Source: Paenibacillus sp. ACRRY
Lineage (GTDB): Bacteria; Bacillota; Bacilli; Paenibacillales; Paenibacillaceae
Direction: 5' to 3'
Length of the DNA: 64,000 bases
Assembly (NCBI RefSeq): GCF_022346995.1
Contig: NZ_JAKRNM010000002.1
Coordinates: 62,001-126,000, forward strand
Part shown: piece by piece, positions 1-7,704 of the stretch
How the letters are laid out: every line of letters starts with the position of its first letter
Position numbering within the stretch: the stretch's first letter is position 1
Program-made: the position numbers and the translations under genes
The notes under the pieces: generated by a model
The model's input: only the letters and a program-made list of their open reading frames with translations
Database searches by the model: none
What the model was told of the DNA's origin: nothing

Positions 1-391
1 TGCCTGGAGTGATTTTGTCACAGTTCGGGATACATACCATGCCGTCGAACCAGTGTGCTGATACAACCGTTTCCACGGAATCCGCGATAATGTCACGGCT
101 TGGCAGCGAGTAGCGCATACCAATGTGTCCCATGGCGATTCCGTCATCTACTCCGATGGTGTTGAATTCGAATGGAACGCCGCCCGCTTCACGAATAGCA
201 TCCTTTACGATTTTACCGAATTCCTGCAGGTGAACGTGGCCCGGCACGATATCAATGTAAGAGTTACATACAGCAATAAACGGCTTGCCGAAGTCCTCTT
301 CTTTAACGCCCGCTGCGCGGAGCAGACTCCGGTGTGGTGCACGGTCAAAACCTTTTTTGATCATATCGGAACGCATCTTATTGGCTGACAT
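1..391 (-). CDS. ilvD: Dihydroxy-acid dehydratase IlvD, N-terminal part (runs off the window)
   Basis: The leftward reading frame gives the first 130 residues of a dihydroxy-acid dehydratase, the Fe-S enzyme that dehydrates dihydroxy-acids to 2-keto acids in valine and isoleucine synthesis. Family signatures are visible: [20 protein letters not shown], then [24 protein letters not shown], and the start of the cluster-binding segment [13 protein letters not shown], which contains a cluster cysteine. The start is ATG at 391, nine bases behind a GGGGGG Shine-Dalgarno. The rest of the gene lies left of position 1. No other branched-chain gene is in the window, so its operon cannot be judged here. 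Identification is secure; completeness is unknown. Confidence 0.95.
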   Translation of the reverse strand, partial: MSANKMRSDMIKKGFDRAPHRSLLRAAGVKEEDFGKPFIAVCNSYIDIVPGHVHLQEFGKIVKDAIREAGGVPFEFNTIGVDDGIAMGHIGMRYSLPSRDIIADSVETVVSAHWFDGMVCIPNCDKITPG

Positions 392-608
392 GGTGTATTT
401 CCCCCCAAATATATAATATTGAGCAACATGAATGGAAATATAAATGGCAGTGCATCTGTCGTTTAATTTCATCCGTACTCTAAAAAATAACCGACATGGT
501 CGGCTTCGAGCTTCCCGTAGTTTATGAAATTCTTTGCTGCTTTAAACCCGTGAACAACCCGGTTTTTTATAGAGTCTATCACAACCGTCGTCATATTTCT
601 ACAATCAA

Positions 609-648
609 TAGAAAGAAGCCGTCACTCATTTCCATGGAGTTCGGCTTC
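609..648 (-). terminator. Probable terminator of the KGG-repeat gene
   Basis: GAAGCCG at 615-621 pairs perfectly with CGGCTTC at 642-648 across a 20-base loop. On the minus strand the stem is followed by TTTCTA. It lies just beyond the stop of the KGG-repeat gene. The rest of the 392-702 gap shows nothing I can support. Confidence 0.5.
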
Positions 649-702
649 CTTAACAGCAATATAACGTTTCTTAATTATTCGGATAAGATATGGTGCAAAA
701 GG

Positions 703-954
703 CTAGTTGCTTCCGCCTTTGCGTCCGATCTCACGATAGAATTCTTTGGTATGCGTTTCGGAGGTCGCTTCTCCACCCTTGCGTCCAATCTCCTTGTAAA
801 AATCGGAATCGTGAGCATCCGAGGTTGCCTCTCCACCTTTTTTGCCTATCATTTGGTAAAAGCTGCGATCATGATTTTTGGAGGTCGCTCTGCCACCCAA
901 TCGGCCTGCTTCCTCGCGACTCATCTTTTGTCCAGCTGTCTGTGAACGTGCCAT
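703..954 (-). CDS. KGG-repeat general stress protein (GsiB/con-10 type)
   Basis: This is an 83-residue, very hydrophilic protein made almost wholly of a roughly 20-residue repeat (GGxATSxxHDxxFYxxIGxK) that occurs three times and ends in GG. This is the KGG repeat of stress-induced proteins such as Bacillus GsiB and fungal con-10, thought to act as hydrophilins protecting cells in dry or nutrient-poor conditions. No enzymatic motif, signal peptide or membrane segment is seen. ATG at 954 follows AAGGAGTG at good spacing. The gene is monocistronic, with a stem-loop after it. A sigma-B-like promoter match lies upstream (GTTTCA, 14 bases, TGGTAA). The family call is strong; the precise role is unknown. 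Confidence 0.88.
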   Translation of the reverse strand: MARSQTAGQKMSREEAGRLGGRATSKNHDRSFYQMIGKKGGEATSDAHDSDFYKEIGRKGGEATSETHTKEFYREIGRKGGSN

Positions 955-1005
955 TACAAATCACTCCTTAAGGGATAAGTTGTTTTTTGTAGCGCGTATC
1001 CCTAC

Positions 1006-1031
1006 TTACCACGTTGCTTTCAGCCTGAAAC
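1006..1031 (-). promoter_or_regulatory. Sigma-B-like promoter of the KGG gene
   Basis: On the minus strand GTTTCA is followed after 14 bases by TGGTAA, against the Bacillus sigma-B consensus GTTTAA-N12-15-GGGTAT (5/6 and 4/6). It stands about 50 bases before the ATG. The match is modest; the family of the gene makes it worth noting. Confidence 0.35.
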
Positions 1032-1076
1032 AAGCCGTTACGGTAGAGAGTATATGAATAAGGCACAGATGAGCAT

Positions 1077-2117
1077 TCACGCAGAACGTTTGAATATTTC
1101 ACGGCGATGCAGGGAAAACCGCGAGATATCCGGTTCGATGATGGGCCGAAAGGCATGACGTACTGCGGGTTGGGCCAGTAGTACAGCAAACATTACGGCA
1201 ATGGCAACTATTACGGGAATGTATAACCCGCTTTCGATATAATTATAAATTCCTGACCAGATCAAAAGGCGAACGAGAAATCCGTGCAGGAGAAATACAT
1301 AAAGTGTACGCCGTCCCATATCGGTCAGTCTGGATGTGAGAGAAGGTACCCAGGCCAGAAATAGTGCTCCTGAAATCATTTCCAGCGCATAAATTGCAAG
1401 ACGATATATTCCGGCATACCACTCATGGTGACCAAGTTCAGCATAAGTCATGCTGCCCATCAGCCAACCTGTGGAGATCTGAAGTCCTCCCAAACCTATC
1501 CATATCAAAAGACCAGCAGATAATATTGCGGCGGCATGACGCCCCCAACCTGTTCGCACATAGGAACGAATGGACGCCCCATAGTCATAACCGATGATGA
1601 AGAAAGGAAGAAACACAAACGTTCGGCTGAAGCTGAGCCAAAATCCGTCCACAGGCAAGTAACCCGCCACTACTCCCAGCAGAATGGAGGCGATAAGCCG
1701 ATAGATCGGCTTCCACGACAAGGTAGCCCTAAGCAGAAGCCTCCAGCAGAAGTGGCTGGCCAGAAACCATAGCAACAGATAAGGAGCAAAAAAGGACAGT
1801 TTCATGTGCGGGGTGTGGAACACCGAAACATCCATTAGAGCATATAACGATTGAAACAGAACGTATTGAAGTGCAATCTGTTTAAGTACTTTGCGTCCGG
1901 GTACACCCTGAGGGGCATGTCTGGCAAAATATCCGGTAACCCATACGAATAACGGCATATGGAATGTATATATCCACAGGAACAGAGCCTCTGCTCCCGC
2001 AAAGCGTGTAATGAGTGGTTCAAGAGCATTGCCAACGAGTACGCAGACAATAAGCATGAAGCGCAAGTTATAAAAAAATGATTCCTGATCACTACGGATT
2101 CCAGTCCGGTTGTTCAT
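1077..2117 (-). CDS. Membrane acyltransferase, acyltransferase-3 / fucose 4-O-acetylase-like
   Basis: This is a 346-residue polytopic membrane protein with about ten hydrophobic segments. The N-terminal part (FYNLRFMLIVCVLVGNALEPL, then FHMPLFVWVTGYFAR) has the layout of the acyltransferase-3 family, in which a conserved histidine-containing first loop moves an acyl group onto sugars of surface polymers. FLLHGFLVRLL near residue 290 is another family feature. These proteins commonly O-acetylate exopolysaccharide or wall glycans; the substrate here cannot be told. ATG at 2117 follows AGGAGGG. The gene diverges from kdgK. The 122 bases between its stop and the KGG gene hold only that gene's promoter region. 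Confidence 0.82.
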   Translation of the reverse strand: MNNRTGIRSDQESFFYNLRFMLIVCVLVGNALEPLITRFAGAEALFLWIYTFHMPLFVWVTGYFARHAPQGVPGRKVLKQIALQYVLFQSLYALMDVSVFHTPHMKLSFFAPYLLLWFLASHFCWRLLLRATLSWKPIYRLIASILLGVVAGYLPVDGFWLSFSRTFVFLPFFIIGYDYGASIRSYVRTGWGRHAAAILSAGLLIWIGLGGLQISTGWLMGSMTYAELGHHEWYAGIYRLAIYALEMISGALFLAWVPSLTSRLTDMGRRTLYVFLLHGFLVRLLIWSGIYNYIESGLYIPVIVAIAVMFAVLLAQPAVRHAFRPIIEPDISRFSLHRREIFKRSA

Positions 2118-2193
2118 GTTGTAACCCTCCTGTTGACCTCACGGGCGAGGCCATCTGTATCTTTCATAAGGGTAATACGGATATGAAGTAATC

Positions 2194-2213
2194 ATTGTGA
2201 TATAATTCACAAT
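2194..2213. promoter_or_regulatory. CRP/FNR-type perfect palindrome
   Basis: ATTGTGA-TATAAT-TCACAAT is a perfect inverted repeat. Its core TGTGA-N6-TCACA equals the consensus for CRP/FNR-family regulators, including Bacillus Fnr. The spacer itself reads TATAAT. It lies between the divergent acyltransferase and kdgK genes, about 96 bases before the likely kdgK start point and about 40 before a possible acyltransferase start point. Confidence 0.5.
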
Positions 2214-2227
2214 AGAAAGCGCTATCC
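2214..2227. promoter_or_regulatory. cre-like site
   Basis: AGAAAGCGCTATCC matches 12 of 14 positions of the CcpA consensus TGWAANCGNTNWCA, failing only at the outermost bases. It directly abuts the CRP/FNR-type palindrome and lies upstream of kdgK. Confidence 0.4.
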
Positions 2228-2264
2228 TTTCCCGGAGCTGTGACAACAAAATGAACGAGCGGGA

Positions 2265-2293
2265 TTGACAACGGTTGCATAGAGGATGACAAT
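2265..2293 (+). promoter_or_regulatory. Sigma-A promoter of kdgK
   Basis: TTGACA (2265-2270), a 17-base spacer and GACAAT (2288-2293) precede the kdgK start by about 46 bases. The -35 is perfect and the -10 matches 4 of 6. Confidence 0.6.
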
Positions 2294-2338
2294 GGGAAAA
2301 GAAGATGAGGAATTGTAAATTTAAGGAGGCTAAGAACG

Positions 2339-3304
2339 ATGTCAACGAATACCCGCCAAAGTCCTGAAATTGTTACATTCGGTGAAAGTATGGGTTTGCT
2401 GACAGCCAAGGATACAAGAGGTCTTGAATACGCGGCTTCATTGGACAAGTCGTTTGGCGGCGCAGAGAGCAATCTGGCCATCGGTGTGTCCCGTTTGGGC
2501 CATACAAGTGGTTGGTTTGGGCGCTTGGGCCAGGATCCCATCGGCACCATGATTTTAAAAGCCATTCGTGGTGAGGGTGTAGATGTATCCAGAGCACGCT
2601 TGAGTGATGCAGAGCCGACAGGTCTGATGATTCGTGAGAACGCTTCCGGGAAATCCTCTGTACATTATTATAGGAAACTATCCGCTGCAAGTGCCATGAC
2701 TCCGGATGATCTTGATCCGGACTATATTGCCGGGGCTCATATTTTGCACGTTACAGGTATTACTGCCGCTATAAGCCCTTCGGGATTATCTACGGTGGAA
2801 GCTGCCATACATATAGCCAAGCAGGCTGGTGTAAAAGTAAGTTTTGATCCGAATCTGCGTCTTAAACTCTGGTCAGTAGAGCAGGCTCGTCCGGTATTGC
2901 TTCGTCTGGCAGAGCAGGCTGACTACTTTTTGCCAGGATTGGATGAGATGAAGCTTTTGTATGACGAACAGGATGAGCAGAAGATATTCGAGCGTTTGTC
3001 AGCCCTGAATGCCATCTCAATCGTAAAGGGCGGACCGGATTTGACCTATGTATTGGTGAATGGTACCCTAACGGAAGTTCCGTACTTCAAGGCGGATCAT
3101 GTGCTGGATACGGTTGGCGCGGGTGATGGATTTTGTGCAGGTTTCCTATCAGGCCTGCTCAAGGGATACTCTCCGCAGGAAGCTACCCGGTTGGGTAATT
3201 TAACCGGCTCCATGGTAATACAGGCCGTTGGTGATTGGGAGGCGCTTCCGACGTGGGAGCAAGTCGAGGCCAAGCTGAACAACGTTGCCCATGTTGAGCG
3301 CTAG
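2339..3304 (+). CDS. kdgK: 2-dehydro-3-deoxygluconokinase (KDG kinase, PfkB family)
   Basis: This 321-residue PfkB-family sugar kinase phosphorylates 2-keto-3-deoxygluconate (KDG) to KDPG. N-terminal FGESMGLL and the FGGAESNLAIGVSRLG segment match KDG kinases. The C-terminal DTVGAGDGFCAGF carries the catalytic aspartate near residue 263 and the anion hole. Length is normal for the family. ATG at 2339 follows AAGGAGG. The neighbour is eda, so the pair converts KDG, an end product of pectin/uronate breakdown, to pyruvate and glyceraldehyde-3-phosphate. A sigma-A promoter and a cre-like site lie upstream. Uronate isomerase and dehydratase genes are not present nearby. Other PfkB substrates are possible, but eda makes KDG by far the likeliest. 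Confidence 0.9.
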   Translation: MSTNTRQSPEIVTFGESMGLLTAKDTRGLEYAASLDKSFGGAESNLAIGVSRLGHTSGWFGRLGQDPIGTMILKAIRGEGVDVSRARLSDAEPTGLMIRENASGKSSVHYYRKLSAASAMTPDDLDPDYIAGAHILHVTGITAAISPSGLSTVEAAIHIAKQAGVKVSFDPNLRLKLWSVEQARPVLLRLAEQADYFLPGLDEMKLLYDEQDEQKIFERLSALNAISIVKGGPDLTYVLVNGTLTEVPYFKADHVLDTVGAGDGFCAGFLSGLLKGYSPQEATRLGNLTGSMVIQAVGDWEALPTWEQVEAKLNNVAHVER

Positions 3305-3391
3305 TCGCTGCTGATATCATGTAAGTCTCATCTTCGTTCTTCAATTGTAAGGCTTGTAATAAACAACCACATTGATAAGGGAGAGAATGAA

Positions 3392-4057
3392 ATGAAGAAG
3401 CTTCAGCTGCTGCAAAAAATAACAGATAACGGGGTAGTCGCCGTACTTCGGGCAGACTCTGCCGATCAGGTCATTGCCATGGCCGAGCAAGCCATAGCCG
3501 GCGGAATCAAAGTGATTGAGATTACCATGACGGTTCCCAGTGCACTTAAAGCCATCGAGAAACTGAGCCGTGTCTACCACTGGAACACACAGGATCCCGA
3601 AAAGTTTGCCATTATAGGCGCAGGAACAGTGCTTGAGCCCCAGACAGCAAGAGCTGCAATCATGTCAGGTGCTGAGTTTGTTGTCGGACCATCGCTGAAT
3701 CCGGATACCGTACAGATCTGCAATCTCTATCGAATTCCGATCCTGCCAGGCGTCATGACCATTGCCGATGTTCAACGTGCGCTTGAGCTTGGTGTGGACA
3801 TTGTGAAGTTGTTCCCAGGCAATCTGTATGATCCATCCATTATCAAGACGATGAAAGGGCCTATGCCTCAAGCGAATTTTATGCCGACCGGCGGGGTATC
3901 CTTGTCCAATCTGGGCGATTGGATCAAGGGAGGAGCCGTAGCCGTGGGGATCGGGTCCGACCTGACTTCCGAAGCGATGAAAACAGGGGATTTAAGTCAT
4001 GTTCGCCGCAAGGCGGAACAATATATGGATACTTACCGTAAGGCAAAAGCTGAATAG
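3392..4057 (+). CDS. eda: KDPG/KHG aldolase
   Basis: This 221-residue class I aldolase splits 2-keto-3-deoxy-6-phosphogluconate into pyruvate and glyceraldehyde-3-phosphate. GVVAVLRADS at the N-terminus, VIEITMTV with catalytic Glu43, and VKLFPGN with Schiff-base Lys139 are the family signatures; FMPTGGVSLSN binds phosphate. Length is normal. ATG at 3392 has GGGAGAG upstream. It follows kdgK by 87 bases and is probably co-transcribed, completing the KDG branch. A 12-bp stem without a U-tract follows it. Confidence 0.95.
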   Translation: MKKLQLLQKITDNGVVAVLRADSADQVIAMAEQAIAGGIKVIEITMTVPSALKAIEKLSRVYHWNTQDPEKFAIIGAGTVLEPQTARAAIMSGAEFVVGPSLNPDTVQICNLYRIPILPGVMTIADVQRALELGVDIVKLFPGNLYDPSIIKTMKGPMPQANFMPTGGVSLSNLGDWIKGGAVAVGIGSDLTSEAMKTGDLSHVRRKAEQYMDTYRKAKAE

Positions 4058-4067
4058 ATGCAAGGCG

Positions 4068-4103
4068 GGGGATAAGAGCAGGTTCAGTAGAGCTCTTATT
4101 CCC
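4068..4103 (+). repeat. Intercistronic hairpin after eda
   Basis: Bases 4068-4079 pair with 4092-4103 over 12 bp (one G-U) around a 12-base loop. No T-tract follows, so it is more likely an mRNA-stabilising or processing hairpin than a terminator. Confidence 0.4.
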
Positions 4104-4146
4104 AACAGCCGCAGCACCTGCGGTAAGTGAAGAAAGGTGATTGAAG

Positions 4147-4911
4147 TTGAGGAACCGGTATAATACAGGGCGCAAGAAGAGGGGCATCGGAAAATTTCTG
4201 CTCGTACTTCTGGCGCTCATTGTCATTGGCTGCGGGTTTGTTGCCTGGAAGCTATTCACCCCGTACGGACCGCAGGAAATGGCCCAAAAGGCTATGGAAA
4301 CAGCGGATCAGGTTACGGTGAGTGTACAGGAAAACTGGATTGATTTTATGCCAGACAAACCTGAAGGGATTAGTGTTATTTTCTATCCGGGTGGTTTGGT
4401 GAAACCGGAAAGTTATGCTCCTCTGGCTCACGAGTTGGCAGAAGCCGGACACCATACCGTCATTGCCAAAATGCCGGTCAATCTGGCAGTGCTGAAACAA
4501 AATCTGGCAGATGATATTCGTAATGCTTATCCGGAGGAATCATTTGTCATGGGTGGACACTCACTGGGTGGATCCATGGCTGCCCGTTATGCAGCATCCC
4601 ATCCGGACGCCCTCCAAGGTATCTTTTTCCTGGCGTCCTATCCGGATCAAAAGGGCAGCGTGAAATCATTGGGAATTCAGGCGCTATCCATTTTGGGTAC
4701 CAATGATGAAGTTGTCAATGCGACCAAATACCAGAACGGCCGTGCCTATCTGCCGGAAGACACGGTGTACTACACGATTGAAGGAGGGAACCATTCGCAG
4801 TTCGGTGACTATGGGCACCAGAGTGGTGACGGAGAACCTGAAATTACGGGCGAAGAGCAGTTGTCTCAAACGGTAAAGGCGGTTACCGAATGGCTCGAAG
4901 GTATCGAATAA
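4147..4911 (+). CDS. Membrane-anchored alpha/beta hydrolase
   Basis: This protein of about 254 residues has one N-terminal membrane anchor (FLLVLLALIVIGCGFVAW, about residues 17-34) after a basic stretch, then an alpha/beta hydrolase domain. GHSLGGS holds nucleophile Ser139, SILGTNDEVV the acid, and EGGNHSQFGDYG the histidine. It resembles the Abhydrolase_5 group of dienelactone-hydrolase-like proteins; the substrate is unknown. Two in-frame TTG codons exist at 4141 and 4147. AAAGGTGA ends at 4140, so only the second has workable spacing and I prefer it. The active domain should lie outside the membrane. It is downstream of eda and upstream of a HAD phosphatase, with no obvious metabolic link. 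Confidence 0.82.
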   Translation: MRNRYNTGRKKRGIGKFLLVLLALIVIGCGFVAWKLFTPYGPQEMAQKAMETADQVTVSVQENWIDFMPDKPEGISVIFYPGGLVKPESYAPLAHELAEAGHHTVIAKMPVNLAVLKQNLADDIRNAYPEESFVMGGHSLGGSMAARYAASHPDALQGIFFLASYPDQKGSVKSLGIQALSILGTNDEVVNATKYQNGRAYLPEDTVYYTIEGGNHSQFGDYGHQSGDGEPEITGEEQLSQTVKAVTEWLEGIE

Positions 4912-4940
4912 ATACATCTGCCAGGAGGCGCGGCTAGGTT

Positions 4941-5717
4941 ATGGCCATACTTCAAGTAAAGGGTCTGCAGATTCCCTGCCAGGGCATTTTGTTTGATAAG
5001 GATGGGACACTGCTTGAATTTTTGCAATTATGGGGACCGTGGGCCGATTCCTTGCTGAATCAATTGGAAGCCGTATTGTCAGGCATGGGAGCTGGTTTTA
5101 CGGTGGAAAAAGGCAAGGTACTTGGTACGGTCCACGACAGCCAAGGACACATTGTTGATTATGACAGGCAGGGTCCGCTGGCCATCGCTACTGTAGATGA
5201 GAGTACCGGGCTCATGGCCGGACAGTTGTATGCGGCAGGCATGCCATGGAATGATGCGATTACAACAGTCCGCGAGCTCTCTAATTCAGCCATGCAGGAA
5301 TTGCGTACCAGACGGCAGGCCGAGCCTATGCCTGGGTTGGTTTCCTTTTTGCAGAGCTGCCAAGCCGCTTCGATCAAGGTGGCGGTGGTAACCTCGGACA
5401 GCACGCCCGCAGCAGAAGAGCATTTAGAATGGATGGGGATTCGCTCCTTCTTTACGTCCATCGTAGGCTGTGACCGCGTTACCTTAGGCAAGCCGAATGG
5501 CGAAACAGTCAAACTGGCATGTCATGAATTACATATTCATCCTCATCAGGCCATCGTTATAGGTGATAGTAACGGGGATATGCAGATGGGACTGAACGCC
5601 GGAGTTTCGCATGTCATTGGTTTCTGTCCCCTTGGGAAAGAAGCAGTACATTTACAGGATGCGGATGTCGTTATTGGGAATTATCACGAAATCCGGGTGA
5701 GTCCGGATGGTGCCTGA
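4941..5717 (+). CDS. HAD-superfamily hydrolase (phosphoglycolate phosphatase-like)
   Basis: This is a 258-residue cytosolic HAD phosphatase. Motif I FDKDGTLLEF has nucleophile Asp19 and acid Asp21; motif II is VAVVTSDST; motif III has the lysine of LGKPNGE; motif IV is VIGDSNGDMQMGLNAG. The helical insert between motifs I and II is a C1-type cap as in phosphoglycolate phosphatases. The substrate is unknown. ATG at 4941 lies behind AGGAGGCG at slightly long spacing, 29 bases after the hydrolase stop. The sirtuin gene follows 30 bases later, suggesting one transcript. Confidence 0.85.
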   Translation: MAILQVKGLQIPCQGILFDKDGTLLEFLQLWGPWADSLLNQLEAVLSGMGAGFTVEKGKVLGTVHDSQGHIVDYDRQGPLAIATVDESTGLMAGQLYAAGMPWNDAITTVRELSNSAMQELRTRRQAEPMPGLVSFLQSCQAASIKVAVVTSDSTPAAEEHLEWMGIRSFFTSIVGCDRVTLGKPNGETVKLACHELHIHPHQAIVIGDSNGDMQMGLNAGVSHVIGFCPLGKEAVHLQDADVVIGNYHEIRVSPDGA

Positions 5718-5747
5718 ACGGGATTATTCCGCTAAGGAGGAGAGAGG

Positions 5748-6488
5748 ATGAACGGGGTAGAACAGCTGGCTTCCTGGATTCAGGAAAGTTCCAATATTGT
5801 TTTTTTCGGAGGGGCAGGAACGTCGACCGAAAGCGGGATTCCCGACTTCCGCTCTGCCGCGGGCCTATATCAGACAGAGCAGCATTCTCCGTATCCGCCG
5901 GAGGAATTGCTGAGTCGTCACTTTTTCGATCAGCATGCCGATATTTTCTATGATTTCTATCGGGGCAAAATGCTTCATCCCGATGCCGAACCCAACGGTT
6001 GTCACAGGCTCCTTGCACGTTTGGAGCAGGAAGGTCGGCTGAAGGCGGTCATTACCCAGAATATTGACGGGCTGCATCAAAAAGCAGGCAGCACCAACGT
6101 GCTCGAATTGCATGGGTCCGTTCACCGGAATGCCTGCATGGATTGCGGGCGTTTCTACCCGCTGAATGACATCATCCGGTCGAAGGATGCGGTTCCCCGC
6201 TGTGCAGCTTGTCATGGAGTTATTAAGCCTGACGTTGTGCTGTATGAAGAGGAATTGGACCAGAACACACTATACCAGTCTGTGGACGCTATCTCTTCTG
6301 CCGATCTGCTGCTGGTCGGTGGTACCTCACTGACCGTCCATCCTGCTGCACAGCTGATTACGTATTTTCGGGGAAAACATACCGTATTACTGAATGCCAC
6401 GCCAACGGCATATGACCGGCAGGCAGATTTGCTGATTACTGAGCCGATCGGCGAGGTAATGATTAAGGTGGACCAGCTTCTTGGTTAA
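5748..6488 (+). CDS. cobB: NAD-dependent protein deacylase (sirtuin)
   Basis: This 246-residue sirtuin removes acyl groups from lysines, using NAD and releasing nicotinamide and O-acyl-ADP-ribose. GGAGTSTESGIPDFRS is the NAD site, TQNIDGLHQKAG and LELHGSVHR contain the catalytic residues (His of LHGS), CMDCGRF and CAACHG supply four zinc cysteines, and VGGTSLTVHPA and LNATPT close the Rossmann fold. Length matches class U/III bacterial sirtuins. ATG at 5748 follows AAGGAGGAGAG. It targets cytosolic proteins, probably metabolic enzymes. No acetyltransferase gene is adjacent. Confidence 0.93.
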   Translation: MNGVEQLASWIQESSNIVFFGGAGTSTESGIPDFRSAAGLYQTEQHSPYPPEELLSRHFFDQHADIFYDFYRGKMLHPDAEPNGCHRLLARLEQEGRLKAVITQNIDGLHQKAGSTNVLELHGSVHRNACMDCGRFYPLNDIIRSKDAVPRCAACHGVIKPDVVLYEEELDQNTLYQSVDAISSADLLLVGGTSLTVHPAAQLITYFRGKHTVLLNATPTAYDRQADLLITEPIGEVMIKVDQLLG

Positions 6489-6567
6489 ACGGTTTGTCTG
6501 AAATAACCGCCTTCTCCCGCGCTCGAACTCGAGTGCAGGAAGCGGAACCTGGGGAAAGAAGGGATTC

Positions 6568-7578
6568 ATGATGGTCTACTTAGCCAGCGATACACGCTAT
6601 GAAACGATGAAATATAACCGTGTTGGACGTTCTGGACTGAAACTTCCGGCAATTTCACTTGGGCTTTGGCATAATTTTGGCGGCATCAACAATGCGGAGA
6701 ATGGTCGAAACATGATTACTCGATCCTTTGATCTGGGCATTACGCATTTCGATCTTGCCAACAATTACGGTCCGCCCGCAGGTTCTGCAGAGCAGCTGTT
6801 TGGTCAGGTGCTGGCACAGGATCTGAAGCCTTATCGGGATGAACTGGTGATATCCACCAAAGCGGGATATTATATGTGGCCCGGGCCGTATGGCGAATGG
6901 GGTTCCCGCAAAAATCTGGTATCCAGCCTGAATCAGAGTCTGAAGCGCATGGGGCTCGATTATGTTGATATTTTCTATTCACATCGTTATGATCCTGAAA
7001 CGCCGCTGGAAGAAACGATGATGGCTCTGGACCATATTGTTCGTTCGGGTAAAGCGCTCTATGTGGGCATCTCCAATTACCCGGCAGAGCAGACGAAACA
7101 GGCTGCTGAAATTCTGAAAGGTTTGGGTACACCTCTACTGATCCATCAACCGAAGTATTCCATGCTGGATCGCTGGATCGAAGATGGGCTTCAGGATGTG
7201 CTGGATGAGTACGGTGCAGGCAGCATTGCTTTCTGTCCATTAGCACAGGGGGTACTGACGAACAAGTATTTGAACGGCATTCCGGAAGATTCTCGTGCAA
7301 AAGGACCATCCGTCTTCTTGAACGAGAACAATATCTCTCCTGAGACGCTGCGCAAAGTCCGTGCTCTCAATCAGATTGCTGCAGCTCGTGGTCAGAGTCT
7401 GGCTCAGTTTGCGCTCGCCTGGGTTCTCCGAAACGGGAGGGTAACGTCGGCATTGATCGGTGCAAGCCGTACATCGCAGATCGAGGAGAATGTGGCCGCG
7501 CTTAATCAGCTGGACTTCTCATCGGAAGAGCTTGAGCGAATTGAATCCATTCTTAGTCCGGAACATCATGACAAATAA
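6568..7578 (+). CDS. Aldo/keto reductase (YghZ / L-glyceraldehyde-3-phosphate reductase type)
   Basis: This is a 336-residue NADPH-dependent aldo/keto reductase. DLANNYGPPAGSAE carries the catalytic Asp and Tyr, VISTKAGYYMWPGPYGEWGS the catalytic Lys, and DIFYSHRYDPETPLEE the His. The WPGPYGEWGSRK loop is typical of the YghZ subgroup, which reduces L-glyceraldehyde-3-phosphate and methylglyoxal. ALIGASRTSQIEENVAAL binds the cofactor phosphate. ATG at 6568 follows GAAGGG; a second possible start is at 6607. A 14-bp bidirectional terminator follows. Aldehyde detoxification is the likely role; the physiological substrate is inferred from the subgroup. Confidence 0.88.
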   Translation: MMVYLASDTRYETMKYNRVGRSGLKLPAISLGLWHNFGGINNAENGRNMITRSFDLGITHFDLANNYGPPAGSAEQLFGQVLAQDLKPYRDELVISTKAGYYMWPGPYGEWGSRKNLVSSLNQSLKRMGLDYVDIFYSHRYDPETPLEETMMALDHIVRSGKALYVGISNYPAEQTKQAAEILKGLGTPLLIHQPKYSMLDRWIEDGLQDVLDEYGAGSIAFCPLAQGVLTNKYLNGIPEDSRAKGPSVFLNENNISPETLRKVRALNQIAAARGQSLAQFALAWVLRNGRVTSALIGASRTSQIEENVAALNQLDFSSEELERIESILSPEHHDK

Positions 7579-7611
7579 GCATGTGACTGAGAAAAGCTAT
7601 AATAAATGAAA

Positions 7612-7656
7612 AAAAGAAGGTGCATATCAGCCGTGATGGCAGATGCATCTTCTTTT
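7612..7656. terminator. Bidirectional terminator
   Basis: Bases 7612-7625 and 7643-7656 form a 14-bp stem with one G-U, flanked by A and T runs on both sides. It can serve the aldo/keto reductase gene and, on the other strand, the convergent AraC regulator gene. Confidence 0.85.
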
Positions 7657-7704
7657 CATTTTCACTAATTTGCACTCATATTACCCAAGTAAACAGACGT
7701 TGAT

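Noticed and set aside
496..945. Rightward frames opposite the KGG gene
   Set aside because: The repetitive codons of the KGG gene keep the other strand open by chance; no ribosome site.
4068..4103. Terminator between eda and the hydrolase gene
   Set aside because: The stem is strong but no T-run follows, and the next gene has no visible promoter.
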